From Liolophura sinensis (lineage: Eukaryota; Mollusca; Polyplacophora; Chitonida; Chitonidae): a stretch of DNA of 64,000 nt. Numbering within the stretch: position 1 is the first letter of the stretch; the number at the start of each line of letters is the position of its first letter. A model generated the notes under the pieces. The model did not search any database, was not told where the DNA came from, and saw nothing but the letters and a program-made list of their open reading frames with translations. The stretch covers positions 36,687,608 to 36,751,607 of the forward strand of contig NC_088300.1 in NCBI RefSeq assembly GCF_032854445.1. Reading direction: 5' to 3'. Shown here in pieces: positions 1-11,283 of this stretch. The position numbers were made by a program, and so were the translations under genes.

Positions 1-72
1 TGCGCATACAAACTTGGGACATTTTGATGAAGTAGATAAAAGGTCATGATAGTAAATAATTAGTACACAGCA

Positions 73-1361
73 TTATCCATGAGTAGCGTTTGGGCTACTG
101 GATTTTAATACTGCCATTTGTTTGGGTAAAGAAATTGCATCTTCTCCAAGATAGCGACTTGCAGAAGAAATTATTTGCTGCAGATTGTCTCCTTTTTTCT
201 CTACTATCAGAAACACAAAAACAATTTCTGATATAAAAGCGATCAGGTTTACCAGTAAATCACCTGACTCAACAGACGTTACTTGACTGTCTTTGTTCTC
301 ACCTCTAGCCTCCAGTGTATGTCTCTGAATAGCTTGGCTAATAGGTCGCGAGGTCCTTGGAGAGGGGGCGGGGTTGGGGGAGGGAGGTGCAATTGGTGCA
401 GTGGGGTAAGGCACAGCTGTTTGTGTTACAGGTAGGCTATACTGGGCTGTCGTCTCTCTAACTGCAGGTTCTAAAATGTTTTGTGCTTCATGGAATCTGT
501 TCTGACAATTCTCAACGCTCCTGCAAAAGATAATTTTTCTTGCTTTATTGGCTTCCTTTCTCACGGGACATTCATCAAAGGCAGCAGTGGTCGCCATTGC
601 AATTGTAGCATTTTGGGGCCTCCGTATTAGAACAATCAGAATAATCATGATTCTCACCACATCGTGATCAACGTTTACCAGATTTACACTGTAGCGCCCC
701 ATGTCCCATCCTCTGACATTTGTAACACCGAAAAACTCTAGGTACAAATTCTCTGACTGTAAAATTCTGAGAGGCAATGGACACATGCTTAGGCAAAGAA
801 TTTGATTCAAAGTGTAACAGAATAGACATCTCGTGGGAACATACACTCAGCACGGACCATATTATATTCCGACAAACTTTCCTTAATTTCATCTACATCA
901 AATTCATCAGCTAATCCTGAAATAACACCCTTTACAATAGTCTTATCGTTCTGATAACACTTCACATCAAACCCTATAATATTAGAACATGGCAAAAGAA
1001 TCTTAGCTTGCTGGACATCGTTGCATTCTATGGCTAGATTACCAGCATGTAAACGTTGTACTGATTTCAGCGCTCCGCTCTTTATAACTCGCTGTAGGGC
1101 CTCACCTAAACGTAAAGGGTTAACTTTAGATAGAGCGTGGTTACCAATGGCCTTCATAAAGACCACAGTACTATTGACAGTATCTTCAGGTGTAGAGGAA
1201 ACAGAACGAGATTTCTTACCAGCAGCATTTTCAGGATTTGGTCTCAAACGTCGTTTACCAGAGCGTAAGATACTTAGCCCGATTCCCATATCAGACTGTA
1301 GATCATTCGAGTCAACGGACTCTCCATACGACTCATCCATTGTGGCTTGTGGCTTGAACAA
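73..1361 (-). mobile_element. Non-LTR retrotransposon ORF1 (gag-like), frameshifted
   Basis: Three overlapping minus-strand frames follow one another and together read as one nucleic-acid-binding ORF1 of a Jockey/CR1-type LINE. The first (1361 to about 815) starts MFKPQATMDESYGESV. The second (to 668) carries the zinc knuckle CYKCQRMGHGALQC. A short stretch in a further frame gives CGENHDYSDC and CYNCNGDH, two more knuckle-like blocks. The last frame (to 73) contains a proline-rich linker and a hydrophobic C-terminal block (LVNLIAFISEIVFVFLIVE). The order head, three knuckles, linker, C-terminal helix is usual for such ORF1 proteins. At least three frame changes mean it cannot make one protein, so this is a decayed copy. 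ORF2 (endonuclease and reverse transcriptase) would lie left of position 73, outside the window. Clade assignment is uncertain. Confidence 0.8.
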
Positions 1362-1905
1362 ACTGTACAGGTAAAAACTTCGTGCAACAAGACACCAACA
1401 GGGAGCTATCAGTTAGCCTACAGACTATTAGTTTTGCTGTGGGGCGACTCACTGCCAAAGGCGTGGACGACACAAGCCTGTGTTAGTGGTGCTGAAAACA
1501 CAGTGCACATAGAATCAAAACAACCTGCCTTCATCTAACCCCTACCCTAACAAACACAATCTATATTTTAAAAAAATAAAGAAAAGAAAACTACAATGCA
1601 ATCTTACGCTATATACAACATGAAAAACACACACACAAAAAAACATGTACAGTTAAATTTTACAGCCAAAATCATGCAATAGTACAACCAGGAAACAGTA
1701 CGTGTAGCTAAGTGCCACAACACCTGGAGCTCAAAAACACGTCCGATCCGTACGACAGCTTTTTCACTCCTCGCCCTGCCTGCCTAAACAGTGGGCGAGG
1801 GGAGATATTTGTTTTAAAATAGCTGCACGCCAAGGGGCTAGACCAAACTCCACGCTGTAACAAACTTTCTCTACTGTCTTTGCGAATAGACCACAATGTA
1901 TTTTT
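1362..1905 (-). mobile_element. Probable 5' untranslated part of the LINE
   Basis: This stretch lies directly upstream, on the minus strand, of the ORF1 start. It has no convincing coding frame. GC-richer blocks near 1700-1860 change to AT-rich sequence near 1905, which may be the 5' end of the element. No target-site duplication could be checked because the other end is outside the window. Confidence 0.3.
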
Positions 1906-2340
1906 AGGACGGATTTTTTAAGTTAACATCAAACCCTGAAGACATACTCTCGTGCGATCATATTACTATAAGAGTAAAAATATATTTTTCTAATTAAGGT
2001 TATATCATACTAAAACTCAGATAAAGTCGGTCGAGGTTTAGGTAACTGGTGTCGCTCTCCGTCAAAACATACTGAACTCCACCCATTATCTAGCAAGCCC
2101 TCGTTTTTTTTTATTTAAGTAATTATGATGTCACTCGAGGTAATGAGTTTTTGTTGTGGAAAACAAGCTTGTAGGAGACCTATTCCAATCTGACTGTATG
2201 TTCCTGGACGTCCAACATATCAGTGTTAAGAACTGATGTTACTCGTGACTAACTAGACGCTGTTTTTATACTAAGTAAGAGCGATTTCACTAAGTGCTAA
2301 AGAAAAGACTACAGTCGTTATATCGCTTTACATTGAGCAG

Positions 2341-2561
2341 CTGGGTTGCGGTGCACTTAGACGTTTTCGCTGAACACCGTTATGGACCTGAGTATTTATC
2401 GGCGGAGACATGCGCACCAGCCCAGTGGACAAACTGGATCTCTGAAGAACTTACTACAGAAATGCTGACTAAGCACTGTAGCAAACTCCTTTGTGGAACG
2501 GGCAAATGGAAGCGAGCATATTGTAGTGGTCCGAGGAGGTTCATATGCGAACATGTCTCAG
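2341..2561 (+). CDS. Gene A exon: C-terminal half of C-type lectin-like domain
   Basis: The exon begins in phase 2 after CATTGAGCAG and ends in phase 1. It contains the W-x-x-W core (QWTNW), the paired cysteines of the fold and the closing RRFICE strand. The site where sugar-binding lectins have EPN or QPD reads ISE, and the usual WND reads WKR, so classical calcium-dependent sugar binding is doubtful. The extra cysteine in AETC is shared with genes B and C. Confidence 0.75.
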
Positions 2562-5500
2562 GCAAGCATCTAAATTAATCTTTAAGATCTTTAAGATCTG
2601 GGGACTGGGTGGTTGGGTGGGGGGGGGGGGGTGCTACACAACTATCAATTATACTTGTTGTTATATGATCAGAAATGTTTCACCTGTTCCAGTGGCTCAT
2701 AAGGCTCATAACATTAAAAAGAAATAGGGAATCGTTTCTGATTGGCTCGAGTGTGAGATACACTGTAGGCAATTCCCGATTATGCCTAGCCTAATCTGAA
2801 TTGTAGGTACCGGTATGGCAGATTTATTCTACTGTGGCAAAGACCGCAGGGTTTAACCCTGGAGACTTTATTTCCACTGTCATTCAATCAGTGTTGATTC
2901 TGTATCCCTTTAAACTAAAGTAAGACATGGAGAAGATTTGCTTACAATGAGGTACAGTGACCTTAACACGCACAAAAAGATAGGAAATCCGAAATGCAAA
3001 AAGGAATTGGGAAGTTGAAAAAAAAGACAGATAATTGGTTATGGCAAATTTCAAGTTTTTTAACCATCTCGTTAATACGACGCACATATAATAATATGTA
3101 TCAAATGAACGTTAAGAGCGGTTATCTCCCATAAAAAGAGATCTGTTTAGCTGGAAGTACATGTAAATCACGAACGTAATGTGTAATAAGTCACTGTTTG
3201 AAAGTATCGTGATCCTAACGTGAACAATTATCTCCGAACCAAGGCAGTACAAATTTGACGTTCCATTCATATGAAAGCCACTGGCAAATTACACAGAAGT
3301 GGATTTGATCCCACTATTTCATTAGTTATGAGCATGACAGTGGCATCTTCCCTTTCTGACTTTACATGAATTCTTGTTTCGTCCTTTTCACAGAGGAGAA
3401 ATGTCCATACAGTGTTTGGACTAATACTAGTCTGACTGGTGTAGTTGATGGCAGTTCGGTTAACCGTACACTTATCACGGTATCCAAGTGTTCGGAGTGC
3501 CAGGATGTCTGTGATCACGAAGTAAGCGCTGAGGGGGTGGAGTGCTGGGGCTTTACCTGTGGTATATACAAACGGTGTTCACTGTTCTTCACCACAGACC
3601 CATTCCTGCTGAGCAACTCCACCAACTGGAGAACTGTACAAGGACAAAGATCGTATATAAAAGAATGCTTCAACGGTGAGCCACTAAGTCGAACGAGTTT
3701 TATTTCCTTCTTTATAGTACAGTTTATTTATTTATTTATTTATTTTATTACTCAAGAATACTTTACTTACTCAAGAATACTTCACTTATACCACGAAGAA
3801 TACTTCACTTATACCACGGAGGGCAGCATTATGGAGCGTTGAAACTGGACTGTGTGTTTAGGCGGGAATGCGTTTGGACAGTTGTGGACGATTTTATTGG
3901 TTACTGTCACTTTCATTCAGGAGTGTCCTTGGGTCTTTAGGTCACAAGAGTTACCTTAAAAATAAAACGCAGAATTTAACAAATAGAAAGGTTAAGAAAG
4001 GTTAAATAGTGGGATATCCGGTCACAGTTCCGCCCACAGGAAAGTGGAATACTGTGTGGTACTTTAAAATCGAAGAAAAAGTGGGTATCAGAAGGACAAA
4101 TTAGTTTATGAGAGACAAGAGTGACCGTCGATGAAAGGCGTGCTTTATTTCGTTGTCATTAAGATTAAGACGGTGGAGTCGACTCAGCAGAAATTCAAAA
4201 TGGCGGACATTTGATCTTTGTTGAATAGTATCGTTATGTGTCTAAGTGTATGAGAGCTCTTGTGGCTGTTGGCTGTGGATGTATGTTATCTCATTTGTCA
4301 GAGCTATTAGTTCTATAAGTAATAAAATTCATATATTCCCTTGATGAACGGAGTGCTGTTGTTCACATTAGTTTAGGGTAGATCTTTGGCTGCACTCTGT
4401 ACACTAGACGGTGAGCTAAATGCCAAACTCACAATCAGCCATGCCCCAAGATCTGGGATTACTATTCTCATAATGAACGGAAGGTTTTTATAATAATTTC
4501 CTTGCTATATACACGCCTGCCGCTGCGTGTCTTTTTTTCTCTAATTTTTTTTGACCTTCCATCTATCCAGGTCACTCCCGTCTAAGATGTCATAACTAAC
4601 ACAAGATAGTCAATCAAAGTAGAAGTCATTTCAAACATTTCTAATTATTTCCTGCTTTTTTAATATTTTCAGAATTCCTGGGTGAGGCTCAAGACATCGT
4701 GGCCAGTCCAGTAAAAACGAGTATCAAACCAGGCATCAACTGTTCCGATATAACCACAGTTATGAGTACTAAATTAATAGCCAGCACTGAAGTCCCATCA
4801 TCAGAAAGTTCATCAACCTCAACATATTTAAGGGCCACCACAGTACCATATCTTGCCTCTGATGTATCCAAAACTTCTCAGCCTCCAATGGGAACACACT
4901 CACATGCGCATGTCCACAGCTCCGTCGCGAATGTAAACTGGGTGTCACTGACCGGCAGTATGACAAAGATGGCGTCTTCTACACTCGACAGCACACGTGA
5001 GTCTTGTTTGTGTGTTTTTTGTTTTTTTTTTCTCCTTTTTTGTTTAGAAATAGTTATAGCTATGTCCAGCTTTCCACAGCAAAGTTTATTATTGAATTAC
5101 GTGACCACATCGTTTGATTTCCATTCTCCTGTATGCATATAGCACAACCTTTCAAAATCTCTTATTCTTATATAAGTATATCATTTGGTGACAAATAGAT
5201 AAACAGATAAAAAATAAACAAACAAACAAGTGTGCAACTACAATATCGTCTTTGGGGGAGTCACTAAATGGACTTTACAAAAATTATATTTTGCTTACAA
5301 TTTTAGAAACGGGCCTCCGTGGCCGAGGGGAGTAGCCAGTGCGAGGTAATGACTTAGGAGCCTCTCACCAATGCGGTCGCTGTGAGTTCGAGTTCAGCTG
5401 ATGCTGGCTTCCTCTCCGACCATATGTGGGAGGATTTCCAGCAACCGGCGGATGGTCGTGGGTTTTCCTCGGGCTCTGCCCGGTTTCCTCCCACCATAAT

Positions 5501-6469
5501 GCTGGCCACCGTCGTATAAGTCAAATATTCTTGAGTACGGCGTGAAACAACAATCAAATAAATAAATCAATCAATTTTAGAAACAGAAGAAGCGGCTTAC
5601 AACTGTTCGACAAGTAAGGATATTGGACCAGAAATCAACTGCACCAGTATGAGCACACCTACGACTGCTAGATCATCAGTCAGCGCAGCAACCTCGTCAA
5701 CTCGAGGATACTTTGAAGCCAAGATGCCATCAAGTGTTACTCCTGGTGCGTCCGGGACTTCTGACTTCAAGGCTTCAAGTGACGTACAGGCAACCAATGG
5801 GGAATCAAACTGGACGACATCGATTGAGCATAGCGCAAAAGTGACATCTGTTCCGCAAGACAATACCGGTGAGCTGCGTTTAAAGAAAAATAAACATCAT
5901 GCGAATGTTTGCAATGTATAGAAACTATATTTGATTGAACTCCTAAACAGCTATTCATTCCAGTGAAGAAGCTCTTGCAATGAATATGCTGTGATACAAA
6001 TGTAGGAGTCCTAAGCAGAGTATATGTGTGCGTGTAACTTTGCCTTCATCCTTTGAAAACTGAAAGTTTGGTCTTCAATCAACTATTCGATGTTTTGATG
6101 GCAACCTCCTTTAAAGACGAGTATAAAAGACGCTATTTAAAACTATCCCTGTTACAATTTTACATTTTACTTTCAGAGCCTACCGACAATGATAACGTCG
6201 TGTGTTATTGTCATTGCCATGCTGAAGCCAGGCTTTTAGAAAAACAAGCGTTCCTGGAGGAAATACTAACCAAGCTAACTATAAACAGAACGCAGCTTTC
6301 CTCCGTCCGGCGCAAGTTAATCAGCGTGAGGGATGAGCGCCCCCTGGCGGTGGGAATTGGCTGCAGTGGAGTGGTGTGTCTGGTTCTGATTTTAGGCCTG
6401 ATGGTGTTCTGTGATACCACAAGAGTGCTGTCAACAAACAAAAAGAACCCTGATAATAGTACGGCATAG
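2341..6469 (+). CDS. Receptor gene A: C-type lectin-like / PAN-like / mucin stalk / TM, 5' exons missing
   Basis: Five exons join in frame: 2341-2561, 3394-3675, 4673-4996, 5581-5868 and 6177-6469 (stop TAG). They encode about 469 residues: the second half of a C-type lectin-like domain (ends RRFICEHVSG), a PAN/apple-like six-cysteine domain, two Ser/Thr-rich stalk exons, and the CxC-RRK-TM exon shared with genes B and C. The 2341-2561 exon is 221 bp, exactly as in gene B. The signal peptide exon and first lectin exon are not visible between the LINE and 2341; they may lie left of the window or be lost. The donor at 2562 is GC rather than GT. The 3' splice site at 5580 abuts a SINE. Predicted type I surface protein; ligand unknown. 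No stop or frameshift interrupts the visible exons. Confidence 0.75.
2562..2567 (+). other. Non-canonical GC 5' splice site
   Basis: The exon end TCAG is followed by GCAAGC. The paralogous exon ends in genes B and C have GTGGGT and GTAGGG at the same phase. AG|GCAAG is the known strong form of the minor GC-AG intron class, so the site is probably functional. Confidence 0.6.
3394..3675 (+). CDS. Gene A exon: PAN/apple-like domain
   Basis: This phase 1-1 exon is 282 bp (276 bp in B and C). Cysteines follow the paralog pattern: CPY near the start, C-x2-C-x3-C, the landmark VECW, a cysteine before the LFF hydrophobic strand, and a closing ECFNG. It has N-x-T/S sequons. The PAN/apple assignment rests on cysteine spacing and the central ECW.F core and is moderate; the homology between A, B and C is clear. 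Confidence 0.7.
3718..3840 (-). mobile_element. SINE 3' tail fragment with internal duplication
   Basis: TTTATT repeats followed by three copies of a 'tactcaagaatacttcac'-like block match the reverse complement of the 3' end of the main SINE family. The block has been locally triplicated. It lies in the intron after the PAN-like exon of gene A. Confidence 0.55.
4673..5868 (+). CDS. Gene A stalk exons (4673-4996 and 5581-5868)
   Basis: Two phase-1 exons encode about 204 residues rich in Ser, Thr and Pro with scattered sequons (for example NCSDIT and NCTSMS). They probably form a heavily O-glycosylated stalk. The two exons both contain an 'NCS/T' block near the start and may be an old exon duplication. 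They do not align with the stalks of genes B and C beyond composition. Confidence 0.7.
5311..5571 (+). mobile_element. SINE copy inserted at a 3' splice site of gene A
   Basis: A full-length copy runs from the tRNA-like head GGGCCTCCGTGGC to an AATAAATAAATCAATCAA tail. The target-site duplication CAATTTTAGAAAC is seen at 5298-5310 and 5572-5584. Because the duplicated target contains TTTTAG|AAAC, the acceptor of the following exon now exists twice, at 5306 and 5580. Only the distal copy keeps the reading frame. Confidence 0.9.
6177..6469 (+). CDS. Gene A last exon: CxC-RRK-TM module
   Basis: The exon begins in phase 1 after CTTTCAG. It encodes CYCHCH, an amphipathic helix (FLEEILTKL), the block TINRTQLSSVRRKLISV, then DERP, a Gly-rich turn and a transmembrane segment ending FCDTTR, and a 15-residue tail without tyrosine. 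Stop at 6467-6469. Matches genes B and C and fragment D. Confidence 0.85.
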
Positions 6470-6540
6470 ATACGTTTGAGGCTGTGTTCATCGTAACTAA
6501 TTAAGACGTGAACTTGAATTTAAAAGACATCATCAGACCA

Positions 6541-6543
<3 letters not shown>

Positions 6544-6597
<54 letters not shown>
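6544..6597. repeat. (TA)n microsatellite
   Basis: Pure TA dinucleotide run directly downstream of gene A. Confidence 0.95.
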
Positions 6598-6605
<8 letters not shown>

Positions 6606-7153
6606 CGATAAAGTGTTCTACATAAAGTTTATAAAATACACCTTGAAACAGAGATATCTAAGTTCAAATTAAGTAAAATGGCACAAAGTGAGAAAGTCAA
6701 TCGCCATCTTATCATTTTTAATCGATGAACCGTGAGTTATTTCCACAACCCGTACGAATAAGGCGGCATTTTGTTTTTGGCTTCTCTATCATGGCTTATC
6801 CCATAGCTTCGTAAGAATTCTAGATTAAAATTTGATTTAAAGAGTTTCCAAGAACGTCAATAAAAGTATATAAGGACACCAAGTGTCGTCATATAAGCCT
6901 CAGTATAACCGGTTTTAAAACAAAATTTTCGCATTTTAATTTCAAATATTAATTATGTTTGATGTTCTTACCGAAACAGTCTTCTGGCCTAAAAGGTCAC
7001 AGACTCGAATACAGTTTCTTCAGGACCGAGTGCACTAAAATTTTGAAACATTATCTTACTGTAATATGAGAGAGATAGTTCATATGCAACAGGACTTTCA
7101 TCCGGAAATTACAGCCGGAAGTGAACAGCTAGGTTTCATTGTGAAGGTATTAC

Positions 7154-7365
7154 TGTGGAAGCCGATAGGTGACATCTCGCTACCTCGCTGCGCATTAGAA
7201 AGGTCGAGGCAGCGAGATAGCAAGGTAGCGAGGCAGCGAGGTAATGAAGTAAGATGACACCTCGCTACCTCACTTCGTTACCTCACTGCCTCGCTTCGCT
7301 ACCCTCGCTGCCTCGTCCTGTACTAGAAAGGTCGAGGTAGCGAGATGTCCTATATCGGTTTCCAC
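7154..7365. mobile_element. Foldback/TIR element, non-coding
   Basis: The ends form 34-bp imperfect inverted repeats (7154-7187 TGTGGAAGCCGATAGG... against 7332-7365 ...ATATCGGTTTCCACA). The interior has further palindromic copies of a CTCGCTACCTCG motif. TATTAC flanks both sides (7148-7153, 7366-7371) as a 6-bp candidate target-site duplication. There is no coding capacity; it is MITE-like. Confidence 0.75.
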
Positions 7366-7685
7366 ATATTACTATTATTTGTTTTGTTTAATTAAGCTCT
7401 ATTTGTATATAGACCTAAATCCCAGTAAGCTTATTTCTGTCGTTTTGGTATCTTAGTCAACAACTAAGAGATGCTAAACTACATAACTGTATGCATGTCT
7501 ATACGTATGTGTTCTTTGTGACTATTAACTGTACCATTTTGAAAAGTCTCAAAAGAGACGAAACACGTTAATGGTTTAAATACAAGCGTGATGTTATATT
7601 AGTCCACCGAGTTTTAGTTCATCGTACACTTCACTAGCACAAGTCATTCTCCTGGATATACCACTCGCGAGGACTTCATTTCTTT

Positions 7686-7828
<143 letters not shown>

Positions 7829-7969
7829 TCCCATGACCATTATGGGCATTGGTTTTTATGTGTTTCACCTGACAGTTAATCCCCGTACGAATATATCTTC
7901 AATCACCTGTGTGGAAGCTAGACTCATCATATCCCATTACAGATTCTGTGACAAAGTTTGTGGGGGCCT

Positions 7970-8310
7970 ATTTGGGGCCATGCAGAATCATGTGCAAACC
8001 ACCTGGCCTAAAACGTCATATACGACGGTGGCCAAGTTAATGGGTGCTGATAACTCGGCTGGGCCCGGTGGAAGACGGTGTACCCAAAATTTATCACACT
8101 TGTATCTCAAGTGTATGGGCATGTCCAATGGAAGCCACGCAGAGTCAGGTGTAAGCCGCCAGGCCTAAAACGTCATACACATATATGACGATGACCAAGT
8201 TTATGGATACGTCTATTGGAAGCCACTCAGGGTCAGGTGCAAGCCGCCTGGCCTAAAACACCCCACTCATTTACGACTGTTGCCATGTTTATGGATAGGA
8301 GTAACAAGAC
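7970..8310. repeat. Degenerate ~95-bp tandem repeat, about 3 copies
   Basis: The blocks 'GCCTGGCCTAAAAC' plus 'TACGACGATGGCCAAGTT'-like sequence recur near 8005, 8157 and 8247, joined by similar 'GGAAGCCAC.CAGGGTCAGGTG' segments. Spacing is irregular and no coding frame persists. Confidence 0.65.
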
Positions 8311-8440
8311 TGAGCCGATTGGAAACCGCGCCACGCAGGCTCCTGATGATCATCCGCAGGTTGCTGTCGGACCTTTCCAAATACGACGGAAGAGGATTTG
8401 CAAATTATGATACTGTCTATAGACATGTCTTTAAAAGCCC

Positions 8441-8765
8441 TCAGCAGAGCGAAACACAATCAGTTCTATTCCTTGCTCGCTTTGCGGCACGGCTTTTCAT
8501 ACACGAAGTGACAGTTTTTGTCGTGTCACATAAAAATATTAGCCCTAGGACTAGAGCCACAAAGAGAATTCCGAAGTAGCCAGTTCCAGTCACCTGTGGG
8601 GGGTCATCCAAAACACTGACGTGCTTCCGGTGGACAGATGACAGCCGGGTTTTGTCAATAGTGAGGTTTGTGAGCAGTTGCTTGAGAAACCGCTCCCTCT
8701 TCTGACGTGTCGACATTGTAGCACAGAGGTGCATAAGCACGCCCTTGGATGTTTCTCATAATAAT
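8441..8765 (-). pseudogene. Fragment D: inverted, frameshifted copy of the CxC-RRK-TM last exon
   Basis: On the minus strand an acceptor (CTTCTGCAG) at 8766 is followed by a frame reading ACLCTSVLQC. The rest of the module (FLKQLLTNL, then TRLSSVHRKHVSV, DDPP, a TM segment ending FLCDTTK and a basic tail, stop at 8441) is in another frame, so there is a frameshift near 8690-8735. The conserved N-glycosylation Asn is Asp here. No lectin or PAN exon is visible upstream on the minus strand up to 13.2 kb. It is best read as a partial inverted duplicate that no longer encodes an intact receptor. Confidence 0.75.
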
Positions 8766-9334
8766 CTGCAGAAGAGATCAAGAACAAGAGCCACTAAAAA
8801 TGACTTGGTATAAATCTGAACAAACACAAAATCAAAATCAAATTTTAAGGGCCTTACGGTATTTAGTAAAGGTGGTGGTGTTTAGAAGAGAGCCTGTTCT
8901 GTTGTGAGATGCAGAGTGCAGCGCATCTTTCTCTGGCGGTTGGGAAAAGAGCCCCAGAAATATCTAACGTGCTATGATAATACGTGGGAATCCCATGACT
9001 GATATTTGTATATATTTTCAGCCATCAAGCTAACTGAAATGATCTTAGAAATCACAGATCTGGCATATTTATACCTCCTCGACAATCAAATGTTAACGTT
9101 TCATTTAAACAATTATCTCTCAAGCATCCATTCAGTCAAGTACAACTTTAAACATCACTCAAATAATTAATTAAATCCACTCAGTCATTCACACTTATAC
9201 ACTTGCATAGAAACACCAAAGTTGAACTGTTGGTAAATCCAAATATCAGTGATACCCACACACCGTTGTTACCCCAAATCAGGATAAAATTGAAAATAGA
9301 TCTTTCCCTTTGGTACGAAAACTGACGCGGTCTT

Positions 9335-9490
9335 TTATTTATTTATTTATTTATTTTATCGATGTGTTTCTTATAGGCAAGAATATTTCACTTATACAAC
9401 GACGTTCAGCATTATGCTCGGAGGAATCACTGAGCCCAGGGCAAACCACGACCATCGGCAGGCTGCCGCAGGCATTTCCACATACTAGGG
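9335..9490 (-). mobile_element. Degenerate SINE copy
   Basis: TTTATTTATT tail, 'caagaatatttcacttata' core and 'cagcattatg' block in reverse orientation, with many substitutions. Confidence 0.6.
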
Positions 9491-9974
9491 TGATGTTTTA
9501 AGGACCTTAGAATTGTGTGTTGACGCTTGTCTATGACACATTATATCACAAGGAGACACTTAATGGTTTAAATAGAAACCAAACAACACACATGTGGAAC
9601 TTGGTATGGTCAAAGATATAACAACCTCATGAGACGAAGACCTGAGAGTTGACGCTGGAGCTGTCAGGAGTGACGTATGGAGTAAAGCAGACATCGGTGA
9701 CTTTTTGCGGCGTTACTGGTCGGAGAAGTCCGAAACACCGCATATGTACCGCAAACTCATCTTAGGTCATCTCTGTACATTGTCTACGTGCAATAGGTGT
9801 GATGTTGGAAAATCTACGGTAAATGGGTCTGTCAGTTGGATTATTGCAGCTGTTAAAGATGATGATACTTCAGTGGCAGGTTTAAGAGGCTTGTAAGGGC
9901 ATTCATGGTGTATTGTCCAGTTTGTAAAGCGAAGCTTTGTGAATGAGTCACCAAAAAAGCTGTTGTTTTCCAAT

Positions 9975-10235
9975 GCTCTTCCGATTTGAATGTACACCTT
10001 CAGTAGAGCTCTTCCGGGTTGAATGTATATCCTCAGTAATGCGCTCCCGGATTGAATGTACACCTTCGGCAGTGCTCTTCCGGGTGGAATGTTCACCTTC
10101 AGTAGGTCTCTCTGGATTAAATGTACACCTTCGGTAATGTTTTTCCACTTTGAAAGTACACCTTCAGTAGTGCTCTTCCGGGTTGAATGTACACCTTCAG
10201 TAGTGCTCTTCCGGGTTAAATGCACATGTACACTT
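9975..10235. repeat. 33-bp minisatellite, about 8 copies
   Basis: The unit is close to GAATGTACACCTTCAGTAGT + GCTCTTCCGGGTT. Because 33 is a multiple of 3, both strands stay open. The minus strand reads an 11-residue repeat TEGVHSTRKST, switching frame once near 10110-10150. Confidence 0.85.
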
Positions 10236-10433
10236 TCAACTATGCTGGCATCTTCGGCAAAATCAGTTTTCTCTCTCATCCCAGCTTCAATTGAAACATT
10301 GTCGTTTATATATCTTATCGGTTCACATAAAGTCTAATAAACATTCAATAGCTTTAAATGAGTAATAATTTTAAAATATTTACATGTATTTGCTGGTTGC
10401 TTTTAAAAATACAGACTTCGTCTAACTGTGAAT

Positions 10434-10475
10434 TAAGATAACCTAAGATAAATTTAGATTTATCTTAAGTTATCC
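10434..10475. other. Short hairpin
   Basis: GATAACCTAAGATAAAT and ATTTATCTTAAGTTATC pair with one mismatch around a 4-base loop. It is followed by a C-rich tract at 10482-10502. Confidence 0.6.
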
Positions 10476-11052
10476 TACATTCCCCCTCCCCCCCACCCCC
10501 CGCCTCCATCCTCAATAAAACATTATTTGCAAACAAAATTACACTCAGGCAAGTTTGTACTCCAGATTTTTAAGTGAAATGTGTAAAAAAACAATTTATT
10601 ACCAGCTTCACATCGTTTTGTGCGCAAGGTCCAGTTCTGATGACCTTTGAAGAATGTGGGCGTTGTCACAAGTAAAGAAGAGGTGGTGAAGTAGACGACG
10701 CATTGTAGCTACCAGTGTTCTCTTCGTGTGGATACAGGTAAGAAGTGAAACGCCCAACATTTGGCATTCTGTGCTATCTGTGTGCTACAGATATGAAAGC
10801 AGCCCAGTAACGACATATTGGACGTATAACTGTTCAATCTTGTCCATCAGATAAAAGTGTGACATTGCTATGTGCTTTGTAAGAAGTAAGGTAGCCAGGT
10901 TTTATCTAGATGATCACTGCATCGTTTCCTTTCTTTATGTGCAATCGAAGATGCATGACAACACTTCATTGTATGCACTCCTATTAACGTCATATCTGCA
11001 TGAATACGTATACTGCTTTGTATTTGTGAAAAAAATAGTACCACAAAATTAC

Positions 11053-11283
11053 ATTACACTCAAAAATTAATCTGTTAATTTTAACTGTTGTCTGAGTGAT
11101 GCTTGAATGTGTTCTATTATTATAACACAATATTCTGTCATTTTCACATAATATCCGATTAGCCTAATAGAATCTTTCTGTTGAATTATTAGAATATGTG
11201 CTATATTTAACAGAATAATTTGCTGAAATAGCATAATACATTCTAGCATCACAAATGAACAGATTAATTTTTTGAGTGTAATT
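11053..11283. mobile_element. MITE with ~24-bp inverted ends, Tc1/mariner-like
   Basis: Left end ATTACACTCAAAAATTAATC..., right end ...GATTAATTTTTTGAGTGTAAT. If the repeats begin CACTCAAAAA they are flanked by TA on both sides, as Tc1/mariner-type insertion would leave. About 230 bp, AT-rich, no transposase. Confidence 0.75.
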
